NCBI RefSeq assembly: GCF_002025255.2
Contig: NZ_CP054587.1
Coordinates: 1,302,001-1,366,000 of the forward strand
Direction: 5' to 3'
DNA length: 64,000 bases
Origin: Halolamina sp. CBA1230
GTDB taxonomy: Archaea > Halobacteriota > Halobacteria > Halobacteriales > Haloferacaceae
Below, in pieces: positions 1-9,081 of the stretch (position 1 is the first letter of the stretch; every line of letters begins with the position of its first letter). A model generated the notes under the pieces. The model ran no database searches and was not told the DNA's origin. It was given only the letters and a program-made list of their open reading frames with translations. A program made the translations under genes and the position numbers.

Positions 1-873
1 GTAGTCGTTCGAGAACCCGTGGCCGAACGCGTGGATGATCGACGCGCGGTAGGCGCCCGGCGTGGAGATACCGTACTGCGCACAGACGACGCCCGCGACC
101 GCGTCGTCGAACTGCTCGGGGTCGGGGTCGTCTTCGGTCAGTTCGCCGAACCCGGACCGCATCAGCGAGAGCCCCCGGCTTGCGGTGCCGTCGGTGATCG
201 GCGTCGCGTGCGGGGAGTAGCAACACTCGACGGCCTTGTCGAACCCGTTCATCGCCGACGCGGTGAGCATCGATCGCGGCGTCGTCTCGAACAGTTCCGG
301 GTCGTAACACAGCGCGGTCGGCATCAGTCGACGGTTGCTCACGCCGCCGCTGGGGATCTCGCTCGGGTCGGCGTCCGCGTCGAGCGAGAGGCCGACGCCG
401 CCGATAACCGAGAGATCCGCGCCCGCGAGCGTCGTCGGCACCGCGATCACGGGCGTCGGGTGGCCGTCGTCGGCGACCGGGACCGAGCCGGCGTCGAGCG
501 CGTGTTCGGCGGCCGCGGCGGGGTCGGCGTAGCTCCCGAGCGCGCTGGCGACTTTCGCGGTGTCGAGGCTGGAGCCGCTGCCGACCGCGACGATCGCCTC
601 GGCGCCGGTCTCGTGCACCTCGCGGGCGGCCGCGAGCGCCGCGCCGAGGGTCTTCGCTGGGGTGGTCTCGTCGAACACGCCGGCCAGCGCGTCGCCGAGA
701 CCGGCCTCGACGGGGTCCATCACGTCGCGGTTGGCGCCCACGTTCTCGCCGGTCACCACTAGCGCCGAGGCGAGCCCGCGGGCCGCGAGCAGGTCGCCCA
801 GGTCGCCGGCGGCGCCGCGGCCGAACCGGATCTCGCCGGGGTCGTAGTCGAGCGTGAACTGTCGGTCGTTCAT
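1..873 (-). CDS. Iron-containing alcohol dehydrogenase family protein (3' end outside window)
   Basis: Read on the minus strand from the ATG at 873, an open frame runs off the left edge, giving 291 residues. The N-terminal half is the NAD(P)-binding domain, with a glycine-serine dinucleotide loop (VGSGSSLDTAK) followed by the PTTLAGADLS stretch typical of group III metal-dependent dehydrogenases. The second domain begins near the TPRSMLTASAMNGFDKAVE segment and includes HAFGHGFSND, which supplies metal-ligand histidines in this family. The usual GxDALxHAxE metal site is shortened here, so this may be a divergent branch and the substrate cannot be named. About 90-110 residues of the C-terminus are missing because of the window edge. 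Confidence 0.85.
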   Translation of the reverse strand, partial: MNDRQFTLDYDPGEIRFGRGAAGDLGDLLAARGLASALVVTGENVGANRDVMDPVEAGLGDALAGVFDETTPAKTLGAALAAAREVHETGAEAIVAVGSGSSLDTAKVASALGSYADPAAAAEHALDAGSVPVADDGHPTPVIAVPTTLAGADLSVIGGVGLSLDADADPSEIPSGGVSNRRLMPTALCYDPELFETTPRSMLTASAMNGFDKAVECCYSPHATPITDGTASRGLSLMRSGFGELTEDDPDPEQFDDAVAGVVCAQYGISTPGAYRASIIHAFGHGFSNDY

Positions 874-918
874 ACCGGCAGGTCGGCGCCGAGCCACATC
901 AACCCGGCTACCCCGACA

Positions 919-1740
919 TCAGTCGAGGTCGTCGAGGAACTCGCCCAGTTCGTGGTTGTAGCGCTCGGTCGCCTCCCGGAACGGGCTGTGTCCGGTGTCG
1001 GGGTAGATCGAGAGCTCGGCGTCGGGCAGGCGCTCGGCGGCCGCGCGGGCGGCGTCGGCGTCGACGACGGCGTCATGGGCGCCGTGGGTGAGCAACACCG
1101 GGAGCGAGAGGTCCACGAGCGCGTCGACGTGTGAGCGTTCGCGGTCCCGCATCGCGTCCCGGACGAACGGCGGCGTCGCCGCGGCGGTGCCGAGCAGCAG
1201 GTAGCGCTCCTCGGGCGAGGGACGGTCGTGGAAGCAGATCCGGACGAACCGATCGAGCGCCGCCGTCGCCGTCTCGGCGTCCGTCGAGACGATGTCGGGG
1301 AACAGGTCGAGGTAGTCGGGGCCCAGCCACTCGGTCGTCCGCGGCGTTCCGATCCCGAGGACGATACCGACGAGGTTCGCCCCGCGGACGCGGTCGGTGC
1401 CGTGGACCGCGAGGTAGTCGAGTGCGACGAGCGAGCCGTACGACCAACCCACGAGCGCGAACGAGTCGAGCGAGAGCGCGTCCGCGACGGCCTGTACGTC
1501 GTCGGCCCACACCTCGCTCTCCCGGTAGCCCGAGTCGGGCTTCTCGGAGTCGCCGTGACCCCGGAGATCCATCGCGACGAAGCGGTAGCGATCCGCGAGC
1601 GAGGAACGCAGTTGGTCGCGCCAGGAGAGGTGGCTCAGCGAGTAGCCGTGGAGGAACAGCACCGCGGGCGCGTCGGTCGGCCCCGACTCCGCGACGTGGA
1701 TCGCCGGCCCGTCCGGGCGGGAGACGGTGTGGGTTCGCAT
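919..1740 (-). CDS. Alpha/beta hydrolase
   Basis: 273 residues with a complete alpha/beta-hydrolase fold. The oxyanion-loop HG motif is at residues 31-32, the nucleophile elbow GWSYG puts Ser100 as nucleophile, the acid is probably Asp223 (GAHDAVV) and the base His251 (DTGHSPF). The GHGDSEKP segment near residue 61 is the usual cap-side loop. No signal peptide, so it is cytoplasmic. Substrate is not predictable; relatives include esterases, haloperoxidase-like and epoxide hydrolase-like enzymes. It is transcribed in the same direction as the dehydrogenase gene 46 bp downstream and could be cotranscribed with it. Confidence 0.9.
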   Translation of the reverse strand: MRTHTVSRPDGPAIHVAESGPTDAPAVLFLHGYSLSHLSWRDQLRSSLADRYRFVAMDLRGHGDSEKPDSGYRESEVWADDVQAVADALSLDSFALVGWSYGSLVALDYLAVHGTDRVRGANLVGIVLGIGTPRTTEWLGPDYLDLFPDIVSTDAETATAALDRFVRICFHDRPSPEERYLLLGTAAATPPFVRDAMRDRERSHVDALVDLSLPVLLTHGAHDAVVDADAARAAAERLPDAELSIYPDTGHSPFREATERYNHELGEFLDDLD

Positions 1741-1794
1741 CGGTAGCCGTTTCGGCCGGAGGGCCGTGAGCTTTCGGCCGGCGGAACACCTCGG

Positions 1795-3141
1795 TCAGCC
1801 GGCGTTCGACGGCACGTCGACGCGCTCGGCCAGTCCGAGCACTCGCTCGCGGAGCGTCGCCGCGTCCGGCGCCAGCAGCCGGACCATCGGCTCCTTCCCG
1901 TGGGCGCCGCCGTCGACGATCGCGTCGGGTGCGTCGCCGTCGCGCCGGGTCAGCACGCGCTCGGCGACCCAGTCCATCGTCCCCGCCGCGTCGGCGGGCT
2001 CCGCGGTCCGGTCGACCGTCGCGACCGCCAACTGCTCCCCGACGGCCGCACGAACCGCGTCGCTCGCCCGGAGGTTGCAAGCCGCCGTCACGGTCGAGTC
2101 GTGCTCGCGAACGCCGAGCAGGAGCCGCGCGACGTGGCTCGACGCGCCCATCGCGGCCCCGCCAGGTGCGCGCACGCCGCCGGGGACGCGGGTGAGGCGT
2201 CCCTCGGAGGCGGCCACGTCCGCCGGCTCGGTCGCGGTCGTCGTGGCGACGACAACGGTGGTGCCGACCTCGGGAATCAGCGGCGCCACCTCGGGCGTCT
2301 CGAACGCCCGGACCGTCTCCCGGACCGCGTCGAGCGCTCGCGGCGCGTCAGCGCGTGCCCGCAGGTCGGCGAGAGAGTGGACCGGACCGACGCCCTCCCC
2401 GATGTCGAGGCCGTGGGTGACCGCCCGTCGGAGCAGCGACTCCGCGTTCGCCACGGCCTCGAAGCGGTCGCACCCCAACGCGAGATCGGCGGCGACGGCG
2501 GCCGAGAGGGTACAGCCGCTGCCGTGGCTGTTCGCGTCCGGGACGCGGCGCGAGCGGAACTCCCGGATCTCGTCGCCGACGAACACGTCGACCACCTCGT
2601 CGCCGTCGAGGTGGCCCCCGGTCACGAGCGCCGCGTCGGCCCCCATCTCGCGGAGCGCCTCGCCGGCCTCGGCCGCGTCGGCGGGCGTCTCGACTCCCAC
2701 GTCGGTGAGCAGTTCCGCCTCCGGCGCGTTCGGCGTCACCAGCGTCGCCGCGGGGACGAGGCGGTCGCGGACGACCTCCTCGCCGTCCGCGGAGAGCAGA
2801 CGGTCGCCGCTCTGGGCGACCACGACCGGGTCGACCACGACCGGGAACTCGGCGGCTTCGAGTTCGTCGGCCGCTGCGGCGGCCACCTCGGCGTCCGCGA
2901 GCATCCCGGTTTTCGCCGCATCGACGCCGAGGTCCTCGTTCACGGCGCGGATCTGCTCGCGGACCAGTTCGGGGTCGGTCCGCTCGCTGGCCCGCACGCC
3001 CGTCGTGTTCTGGGCCGTGAGCGCGGTGATCGCCGACGCGCCGAACGCGCCGCGGGCCCCGATCGTCTTCAGGTCGGCCTGGATCCCGGCGCCGCCGCCG
3101 CTGTCGGAACCGGCGACGGTGAGCACGACGGGGCGGCCCAT
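1795..3141 (-). CDS. thiD: Bifunctional HMP/HMP-P kinase fused to ThiN-type thiamine-phosphate synthase
   Basis: 448 residues. The N-terminal ThiD domain (about 1-260) shows the ribokinase-fold motif [17 protein letters not shown] at residues 10-26 and the C-terminal kinase signature [14 protein letters not shown]. It phosphorylates hydroxymethylpyrimidine twice. The C-terminal part (about 275-448) matches the archaeal ThiN domain, which couples HMP-PP with thiazole phosphate in place of ThiE. The start codon shares one base with the stop of thi4 upstream (TGATG), so the two are translationally coupled. The ThiD-ThiN order is the normal haloarchaeal arrangement, and the cluster supplies both halves of thiamine phosphate. 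Confidence 0.93.
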   Translation of the reverse strand: MGRPVVLTVAGSDSGGGAGIQADLKTIGARGAFGASAITALTAQNTTGVRASERTDPELVREQIRAVNEDLGVDAAKTGMLADAEVAAAAADELEAAEFPVVVDPVVVAQSGDRLLSADGEEVVRDRLVPAATLVTPNAPEAELLTDVGVETPADAAEAGEALREMGADAALVTGGHLDGDEVVDVFVGDEIREFRSRRVPDANSHGSGCTLSAAVAADLALGCDRFEAVANAESLLRRAVTHGLDIGEGVGPVHSLADLRARADAPRALDAVRETVRAFETPEVAPLIPEVGTTVVVATTTATEPADVAASEGRLTRVPGGVRAPGGAAMGASSHVARLLLGVREHDSTVTAACNLRASDAVRAAVGEQLAVATVDRTAEPADAAGTMDWVAERVLTRRDGDAPDAIVDGGAHGKEPMVRLLAPDAATLRERVLGLAERVDVPSNAG

Positions 3142-4064
3142 CAGTCGTCGGCGGGGCCGGGCTGTGCGCCGGGCATCCCGACGCTCGGCGCGTCGTGGCC
3201 GAGTTCGTCGATGGCGACCTGCGCGGCCTTCTTCCCGGAGAGCAGCATCGCCCCGAACGTCGGGCCCATCCGAGTCAGCCCGTGGGTGGTGGCGGTCGCG
3301 AGCCCAGCCGTGATGAGGCCCTCGTGGACCTTACCGGTCTGCTCGACGACCGCGTCCTCGCTTTCCCCGACCCACATGGAGTCGTGGCCCGGCGAGTCGT
3401 GGCCGGGGGCGCCGTACTCGCCGTCCTCGGAGCTGTCCATCCCGACCGAGCCGGTCTCCTCGATGCCGGGGGCGTCGATCACGCCGCGTTCGTGGAGCTT
3501 GGAAACGACGACCGCCTCGTGGCCGGTCGCGTCGATCACCAGATCGGCCTCAACCGCGACGGGGTCGACGCAGGTGAGTTCCCGGGGGAGGGAGTGGACC
3601 GGCGTCCAGTTCAGCACGACGCCGGACACCTCGTGGTCCTCGCGCACGACCACGTCGGTGAACTCCGTCATGTTCTGAATCCGCGCGCCGGCGTCGCAGG
3701 CGGCCTTGATCAGCGCCGAACTCGCGTGGGGCGCGGTGGCGACGTGGAGCCCCTCGGCCTCATCGCTCTCCTCGGAGGGGACGCCGAGCTCGTCGAGCAC
3801 CTCGTGGGCCGGCTCCCGGACGGTGAGCTTGTTCATCAGGAACCCGCCGAGCCAGAACCCGCCGCCGAGGTAGTTGTTCTTCTCGACGACGGTGGCGTCG
3901 ACGCCGCGCTCGGCGAGCTCCTTCGCCGCGACCAGCCCGGACGGGCCGCCGCCGACGATCACCACCTCGCTCTCGGTGAAATCCATGAACTCGTCGTGCC
4001 ACTCGTCGGCGATTGCACGGGTGACCTCTGCCTCGCTCGCGTCGGTGAAGCCGTCGAACGTCAT
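3141..4064 (-). CDS. thi4: Thiamine thiazole synthase (Thi4 family)
   Basis: 307 residues. A Rossmann FAD/NAD motif [20 protein letters not shown] starts at residue 35. Thi4 enzymes make the thiazole moiety from NAD and glycine. The active-site position is Cys165 in LTCVDP, equivalent to the sulphur-donating Cys of yeast Thi4 (CMDP). This is the single-turnover type, not the His-containing sulphide-dependent type of methanogens. It is first gene of the thi4-thiDN operon. A BoxA-like TTTAAC lies about 30 nt before the ATG, fitting a leaderless transcript. No TPP riboswitch fold was recognised upstream. Confidence 0.94.
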   Translation of the reverse strand: MTFDGFTDASEAEVTRAIADEWHDEFMDFTESEVVIVGGGPSGLVAAKELAERGVDATVVEKNNYLGGGFWLGGFLMNKLTVREPAHEVLDELGVPSEESDEAEGLHVATAPHASSALIKAACDAGARIQNMTEFTDVVVREDHEVSGVVLNWTPVHSLPRELTCVDPVAVEADLVIDATGHEAVVVSKLHERGVIDAPGIEETGSVGMDSSEDGEYGAPGHDSPGHDSMWVGESEDAVVEQTGKVHEGLITAGLATATTHGLTRMGPTFGAMLLSGKKAAQVAIDELGHDAPSVGMPGAQPGPADD

Positions 4065-4087
4065 CGATTACTACGTGGTACTACTGA

Positions 4088-4097
4088 GTAGTTAAAC
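4088..4097 (-). promoter_or_regulatory. BoxA/TATA of the thi4-thiDN operon
   Basis: On the minus strand the sequence CGTTTAACTA lies about 25-33 nt upstream of the thi4 ATG at 4064. That spacing places the transcription start at or next to the ATG. The divergent azlC gene starts 65 bp away on the other strand. Confidence 0.5.
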
Positions 4098-4161
4098 GTT
4101 GGGTCGCGCCGGCGTGCCGCTCTCCGAGCGCTTAGGAACCCCCCGACGGTACGTCCACGCG

Positions 4162-4872
4162 ATGAGTCGCGACACGGACGAGCGGGGGACCGTCACGTTC
4201 ACCGTCGACGGTGCGTGGGAGGGGTTCCGGCGCTGTCTCCCGGTCGCGGCCGGCGTCGGCGGCTACGGCCTCGTGTTCGGGGTGGTCGCGCGGCGGTCGG
4301 GGCTGAGCGTCGCGGAGGCCGCGCTCATGAGCGCGACCGTGTTCGCGGGCGCGGCCCAGCTGATCGCCGTCGAGCTCTGGGCCGATCCGATCCCGATCGT
4401 CGCGGTGCTGACGACGACGCTCGTGGTCAACGCCCGGTACGTGCTGATGGGCGCGGCGCTGCGCCCGTGGTTCGCCCGACTCCGGCCCGGCCACGCCTAC
4501 GGCAGCGTGTTCTTCCTGATCGACGAGACCTGGGCACTGACGATGGGCGAGCTGGGCGAGGGGTCGGGCAGGGGCGCGTTCATGCTCGGCAGCGGGGTCG
4601 CCGTCTGGCTGTTCTGGGTCGCCGCGACGATCGTCGGCGCGAGCATCGGCGCCGCGATCGGCGACCCCAGCCGGTACGGGCTGGATTTCGTGCTGCCCGC
4701 GATCTTCATCGCGATCGCCGTGGGGCTCTGGGAGGGGAAGTCGACACTCCTCCCGTGGGGCGTCGCGTTCGTCGTCGCGGTCGTGACCGCCGACGTCCTC
4801 ACCGGGCGGTGGTACATCCTCGCCGGCGGGATCGCGGGCAGTCTCGTGGAGGTGATCCGTGTCAGTCGTTGA
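4162..4872 (+). CDS. azlC: AzlC family branched-chain amino-acid exporter subunit
   Basis: 236 residues from the ATG at 4162. An upstream in-frame start would add 21 residues lacking family similarity. The protein is a polytopic membrane protein with the AzlC hallmarks: the FRRCLPVAAGVGGYGLVFG segment, the LMSATVFAGAAQ motif, and VVNARYVLMGAALRPW. It acts with the small AzlD partner to export branched-chain amino acids or analogues. azlD overlaps its end by 14 bp, so the two are cotranscribed. It is divergent from thi4; no thiamine link is implied. Confidence 0.9.
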   Translation: MSRDTDERGTVTFTVDGAWEGFRRCLPVAAGVGGYGLVFGVVARRSGLSVAEAALMSATVFAGAAQLIAVELWADPIPIVAVLTTTLVVNARYVLMGAALRPWFARLRPGHAYGSVFFLIDETWALTMGELGEGSGRGAFMLGSGVAVWLFWVAATIVGASIGAAIGDPSRYGLDFVLPAIFIAIAVGLWEGKSTLLPWGVAFVVAVVTADVLTGRWYILAGGIAGSLVEVIRVSR

Positions 4873-5170
4873 ACTGGGTCCGACGGTGGTCGCCGTCGTC
4901 GCCGCGATGGCGGTGCTGACCTACCTCACGAAAGCGGGCGGCTTCTGGCTGCTCGGTCACGTCGACACGTCCGAGCGCGTCGACGCCGCGCTCTCGGTGC
5001 TGCCCGGCGCCGTCGTCGTCTCCATCGTCGCCCCGGAGCTGCTGAACGGCGGGCCGAGCGCGTGGATCGCCGGGGCGGCGGTGGTGCTGCTCACCCGGAA
5101 GACGGGGAGCCTGCTGGCCGCGCTGGTCGGCGGGCTGGGCGTCCTGCTCGCGGTGCGGGCAGTGATCTAG
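4859..5170 (+). CDS. azlD: AzlD domain-containing protein
   Basis: 103 residues with a GTG start inside the end of azlC. It has about four short hydrophobic segments and the AzlD features TYLTKAGGFWLLG and ALSVLPGAVVVSIVAPEL. It is the small subunit of the AzlCD exporter. Its stop codon overlaps by a few bases the stop of the convergent surface-protein gene, leaving no room for separate terminators. Confidence 0.88.
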   Translation: MSVVELGPTVVAVVAAMAVLTYLTKAGGFWLLGHVDTSERVDAALSVLPGAVVVSIVAPELLNGGPSAWIAGAAVVLLTRKTGSLLAALVGGLGVLLAVRAVI

Positions 5171-6498
5171 GGGTCGTGGACCTCGTTGAGCGCGTCGACG
5201 GTCGGCGCGTTCACGATCCGGACGACGTTGCCGTCCCGGGTCACGCGGAACGCGTCCTCGAAGGAGCCGTCGGCGACGCGGTAGACGCCCTCACCGTCGA
5301 CGGTCGCGTTCAGCGACTCGGTGAGTAGCCCGCGGTACGCACGAGCGAACTGCCGGGCGTCGCGGTCGCTCTCCCAGCGGGTCTTCAGGACGTAGCCGTC
5401 CGCCGCCGGGTCGTCGCTGTCCGCGTCGAAGTACGGCACCAGTTTGTCGCCCGCCCAGCCCTCGGTCGCCGGGTGGGAGTAGTTGTACGCGGAGTACGGG
5501 CCGGGCTCGCTACGCAGCGTTCCACGATCGATCGCGCGCTGCTGCCACAGCATCGCGAACAGCGTCGCCTCGCCCATCCGGGTCGCGCTGGCGCGGTCGA
5601 ACGCCGCGGTCGAGCGGTCCGGTACGGTCACGCTCGCGGGGCGGTCCTCGGGGTAGTCGCTCGGGTGGATCAGCTGTTCGCTCGACTCGGGCGGCCGGAC
5701 GTACAGGTCGTTCACCGCCGCCCAGCCGCCGCGCTGGCGGACGCGGTGGACCAGCGTCGGCCCCTCGCTGTACGGCGCGTAGACGGTGAGGTACAGTCCG
5801 AGGTTCCGGTCGGCGACACCGCCCGCACTGCTGCTTTCCGGCAGCGGGATACAGTCCCACTCCGCGTCGCAGCGCTCCTCGTACTTCGCCTCGACGTAGC
5901 TGGCGTCGCCCTCGACCACGCCAGTCTGGGCCGTCGCCTCGTCGGGGTTGTCGGCGCCGCCGAGCAGCGAGAGCCGCTGGTCCTGGAGCGCGTGCATCAG
6001 TTCGTGGGCCAGCGTCGTCCGGTCGACGGTCGGCGTCTCGTTGCCGCTCACGAGGACGATCCGGTCCGACGCCGAGGAGTAGTACCCCAGCACGGAGCCG
6101 CCGTAGATCTCGGCGAACGCCCCGCCGACGGTTCGATCCTCGCCGACCAACATCGCCGCCTCGTAGCGCTGTTCGCGGGCGCGCTCGGCGGGCGTGTCGA
6201 CGGTCGTGTCGCGGCTCGACCCGTTCAGGTACTCCTCGCGGGAGATCACCTCCACCGGCACCGTCTCCCGGAACTCCAGCCCGCGAACGAGTTCGACGCG
6301 GGCCATCGTCCGGGCGACGACGGCGTCGAGTTCGGACTCGTTCAGCCCGTCGCTCGCGTCGACGGCGAGGTCGTCGGTCGCGGCGTAGCCGTTCTCGACG
6401 CCGAGACGGTCGCCGTCGGGCGACGGCGACGGCGCCACCGGCGCCGCACAGCCGGCGAGCAGCAGACAGCAGACGACCGCGATAGTTCGCAGGGTCAC
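5167..6498 (-). CDS. Hvo_1808-type surface lipoprotein with zincin motif
   Basis: 443 residues from the GTG at 6498; an upstream ATG would place 20 odd residues before the signal peptide. The N-terminus (TLRTIAVVCCLLLAGC) is a lipoprotein signal with lipobox LLAGC. The mature part carries TTLAHELMHALQDQ, an HExxH zinc-peptidase signature, and EGDASYVEAKYEERC downstream, which may give the third ligand. The C-terminal domain (TRWESDRDARQFARAY and EDAFRVTRDGNVVRIVNAPT) is shared with the paralogue upstream. It is probably an envelope protease-like protein; activity is inferred. Tandem duplicate of the next gene with a different membrane anchor. Confidence 0.85.
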   Translation of the reverse strand: MTLRTIAVVCCLLLAGCAAPVAPSPSPDGDRLGVENGYAATDDLAVDASDGLNESELDAVVARTMARVELVRGLEFRETVPVEVISREEYLNGSSRDTTVDTPAERAREQRYEAAMLVGEDRTVGGAFAEIYGGSVLGYYSSASDRIVLVSGNETPTVDRTTLAHELMHALQDQRLSLLGGADNPDEATAQTGVVEGDASYVEAKYEERCDAEWDCIPLPESSSAGGVADRNLGLYLTVYAPYSEGPTLVHRVRQRGGWAAVNDLYVRPPESSEQLIHPSDYPEDRPASVTVPDRSTAAFDRASATRMGEATLFAMLWQQRAIDRGTLRSEPGPYSAYNYSHPATEGWAGDKLVPYFDADSDDPAADGYVLKTRWESDRDARQFARAYRGLLTESLNATVDGEGVYRVADGSFEDAFRVTRDGNVVRIVNAPTVDALNEVHDP

Positions 6499-6529
6499 AT
6501 CGAAAAGTCCGCCGGCGAACGGAAAAGAG

Positions 6530-8185
6530 CTACCGGCGGCGGGCGAGCAGCGCCGCACCCAGCAGCGCGAGCAGCCCAGTGAGCACCGAGAACCCCGGCG
6601 ACTCGGTCGTCGTGGCTGACTCGGTCGGTGTCGGGCTGTTCTCGTCCGGTGGCTCGGTTTCGGTCGGTCCCACCGTCGGCGTGGGCGTCGGCGTCTCGAC
6701 GTTCGTATCGACCGAGCCGCGCACCTCGGTCAGCCCCCCGACGGAGGGCGCGTTCACGATCGTCACCGTGTCGCCCTCGACGGTGACGTGGAACGCGTCG
6801 GCGAACGACCCCTCGTCGATGCGGTAGGTGTCCTCGCTGACCTGTTCGGCGCCCCAGTACGCCAGGAGCTCCTCGTAGGCGCCGCGGAACTCGGTCGCCT
6901 CGGCGTCGCTGTCCCAGACCAGCCGCCAGACGTAGCCGCCCTCGCCGGCGTCGTTCCGGTAGACGTGCATCCGGTCACCGTCCCAGCCGGCGGCCGCGTC
7001 GAACCCGTAGTTCAGCGGATCGAACTGGCTGAGCTGGCCGGAGTCGGTGTAGTTGAACCAGGTGTTCTGGAAGTTCGGGACCGCCTGGTACCCCTGCGGG
7101 GAGCGCCCGGCGTACCACGGGTAGACGAACATCGAGGCGACCCCCGCCTGGCCGACCTCGGCGTAGTCGAGGCGGCTCGCCGGCCGGACGCGCTCCCAGT
7201 CCTCGCCGTGTTCGTCGGCGAGTTCGACTTCCGTCGGCGGGTCCTCGCCGTACAGGTCGGGGTGGATCACCTGCTCGGCGCTCCGGGGCGGGGCGTCGTA
7301 GAGGTCGTTCACCGCGTCCCAGCCCCCCTCGCGTTTCTGGGCGGCGATGAACGCCGGCCCGTCGCTGTACGGCTGGTAGTTCACGAAGTAGACGCCGATG
7401 TTCGCCGGACCGCCGCCGCCACCGCCGCCGCTGGCCTCGGGGCGGAGACAGCTGCCGGCCCACGAACCGCCCTCGGCACAGCGCTGGCGGTACTGGTACT
7501 GCACGTAGTTGGCGTCGCCCTCGATCAGCCCGCTGTTGGCGTTGGCGCCGTCGCGGGTCTGGCTACTGAAGTTCCCCAGGTCGAACTCCTGGTCCTGCAC
7601 CGCGTGGACCAGTTCGTGGCCGAGGGTGAGCTCGTCGACCTGAAGACTGCTCTCGTTGTCGGTGACGAGCACGATCGAGTCCGTGGCGGGGCTGTAGTAG
7701 CCGCCGACGGTGGCCCCGCGGTTGGACTGCTGCACCGCCAGCGAGTCCTCGTCCTCGCCGATCAGGAACAGCGCCTCGAACTTCGCGTTGTCGAACGTCC
7801 GGAACGTCTCGTTGTAGGAGCTGTTCGACGAGCCCGCGAACTCCGAGCGCGACACGATCTCGACGGGGACCTCCATGTCGAACTCCAGCCCGCGGATCAC
7901 CTCGACGCGGGCCATCGCCCGCGCGACCGTCGCGTCGAGTTCGGACTCGTTCAGCCCGTCGCTCTGGTCGACAGCGATGCTCTCGTTGTACCAGTAGCCG
8001 TTCTCCCAGCCGATCCGGTCGCTCTCGGGATCCGGCGGGGCACTGTCGTTCCCTGTCTGCACCGACGCCGCGGCGTCGCTCGACGACACGGCTGCGTCGG
8101 CGCCCGTCGGCGCTGCGGCCGCAGCGGGGGCGACCCCCGCGAGGACGACGAGAACGACGGCGAGGACCGTGGAGGCACGTCGCAT
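6530..8185 (-). CDS. Hvo_1808-type surface protein with PGF-CTERM anchor
   Basis: 551 residues. A Sec signal peptide (hydrophobic to about residue 24, AAAA) leads into a domain paralogous to the downstream lipoprotein, with LGHELVHAVQDQEF (HExxH) and LIEGDANYVQYQYRQRC. A glycine run (about residues 247-253) interrupts the middle. The C-terminus is a Thr/Pro-rich linker followed by SPGF, a hydrophobic helix and Arg-Arg-Arg, the PGF-CTERM signal handled by archaeosortase A. It is therefore exported and lipid-anchored at the C-terminus. Only 31 bp separates it from the lipoprotein paralogue, so one operon is likely. Confidence 0.88.
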   Translation of the reverse strand: MRRASTVLAVVLVVLAGVAPAAAAAPTGADAAVSSSDAAASVQTGNDSAPPDPESDRIGWENGYWYNESIAVDQSDGLNESELDATVARAMARVEVIRGLEFDMEVPVEIVSRSEFAGSSNSSYNETFRTFDNAKFEALFLIGEDEDSLAVQQSNRGATVGGYYSPATDSIVLVTDNESSLQVDELTLGHELVHAVQDQEFDLGNFSSQTRDGANANSGLIEGDANYVQYQYRQRCAEGGSWAGSCLRPEASGGGGGGGPANIGVYFVNYQPYSDGPAFIAAQKREGGWDAVNDLYDAPPRSAEQVIHPDLYGEDPPTEVELADEHGEDWERVRPASRLDYAEVGQAGVASMFVYPWYAGRSPQGYQAVPNFQNTWFNYTDSGQLSQFDPLNYGFDAAAGWDGDRMHVYRNDAGEGGYVWRLVWDSDAEATEFRGAYEELLAYWGAEQVSEDTYRIDEGSFADAFHVTVEGDTVTIVNAPSVGGLTEVRGSVDTNVETPTPTPTVGPTETEPPDENSPTPTESATTTESPGFSVLTGLLALLGAALLARRR

Positions 8186-8259
8186 ATCCCCACATGGGAA
8201 CGCCCACGCAAAAAGACCCCGGCGGGAGAGCTAAGGCGACGACGGCCCACCCGTCCGAC

Positions 8260-8829
8260 ATGTACGATCCGGACACAACCGCCGTCGTCGTCGTCGACAT
8301 GCAGAACGGGTTCTGTCACCCCGACGGGAGCCTGTTCGCCCCGCCGAGCGAGTCGGCGATCGAGCCCGTGACCGAGCTCGTCGCCCGCGCCCGCGATGCC
8401 GGCGCGAGCGTCGTGTACACGAAGGACACCCACCCCGAGGAGCAGTTCGAGGGGAACCACTACTACGACGAGTTCGAGCGCTGGGGCGAGCACGTCGTCG
8501 AGGGGACGTGGGACGCCGAACTCCACGACGACCTCGACGTCCGCGGGGACGACTACGTCGTCGAGAAACACACCTACGACGCGTTCTACCGCACCGGGCT
8601 GGATGGGTATCTCGACACCCACGGGATCGACGACCTGCTGATCTGTGGCACGCTCGCGAACGTCTGCGTGCTCCACACCGCCGGCAGCGCCGGCCTGCGG
8701 GACTACAAGCCCGTGATCGTCGAGGACGCGCTCGGCTACATCGAACCGGACCACAAGGAGTACACCGTCGAGCACGCCGACTGGCTGTTCGGCGAGGTGA
8801 GCGACCTGGCCGACGTGGCGTTCGAGTGA
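8260..8829 (+). CDS. Isochorismatase/nicotinamidase-family cysteine hydrolase
   Basis: 189 residues from the ATG at 8260 (MYDPDTTAVVVVDMQNGF); an upstream in-frame ATG would add an unrelated 22 residues. The triad is visible: Asp13 in VVDMQNGF, Lys103 in VEKHTYDAF, Cys136 in CGTLANVCV. Within the family this arrangement suits nicotinamidase (NAD salvage) or an isochorismatase-like amidase; substrate specificity is not settled by the sequence. The gene stands alone between the divergent surface-protein operon and a small zinc-protein relic. Confidence 0.88.
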   Translation: MYDPDTTAVVVVDMQNGFCHPDGSLFAPPSESAIEPVTELVARARDAGASVVYTKDTHPEEQFEGNHYYDEFERWGEHVVEGTWDAELHDDLDVRGDDYVVEKHTYDAFYRTGLDGYLDTHGIDDLLICGTLANVCVLHTAGSAGLRDYKPVIVEDALGYIEPDHKEYTVEHADWLFGEVSDLADVAFE

Positions 8830-8920
8830 TCGAGGTTTACTCGGATAATCAATCAGTGAAACGGCGTCAATTCCGCCGCGTGTTTTGCGCCCTCGGACCG
8901 TTCCCGTCGACGGTGGACGA

Positions 8921-9037
8921 GTACATCGAGTGTCGAACGTGTGGTTCGTCCTGATCGCGGACGGACCCTCGACCCCGAAGCGCTGGGACAGTTGTCCCGG
9001 CTGTGAGGGAAGCGAGTTCGGCCCCGTGAAGACGTAG
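8921..9037 (+). pseudogene. Frameshifted relic of a small two-CxxC zinc-ribbon protein
   Basis: Three pieces of a typical haloarchaeal zinc-ribbon protein occur in order but in three different frames: EYIECRTCGSS then stop (8925-8954), RTLDPEAL (8962-8985), and WDSCPGCEGSEFGPVKT then stop (8984-9037). Together they rebuild the family pattern CxxC, LDPEA, CPxC. Two single-base indels explain the break. An upstream piece in the first frame (RRVFCALGPFPSTVD) may be the former N-terminus. Sequencing error is a possible alternative. Confidence 0.55.
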
Positions 9038-9081
9038 TTCCGTCCATCACCGGCTCCACAAACCGCTCAGCGGGACGACGC

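Noticed and set aside
4065-4161. TPP riboswitch before thi4
   Set aside because: The leader is only about 30 nt to the BoxA and shows no THI-element helices.
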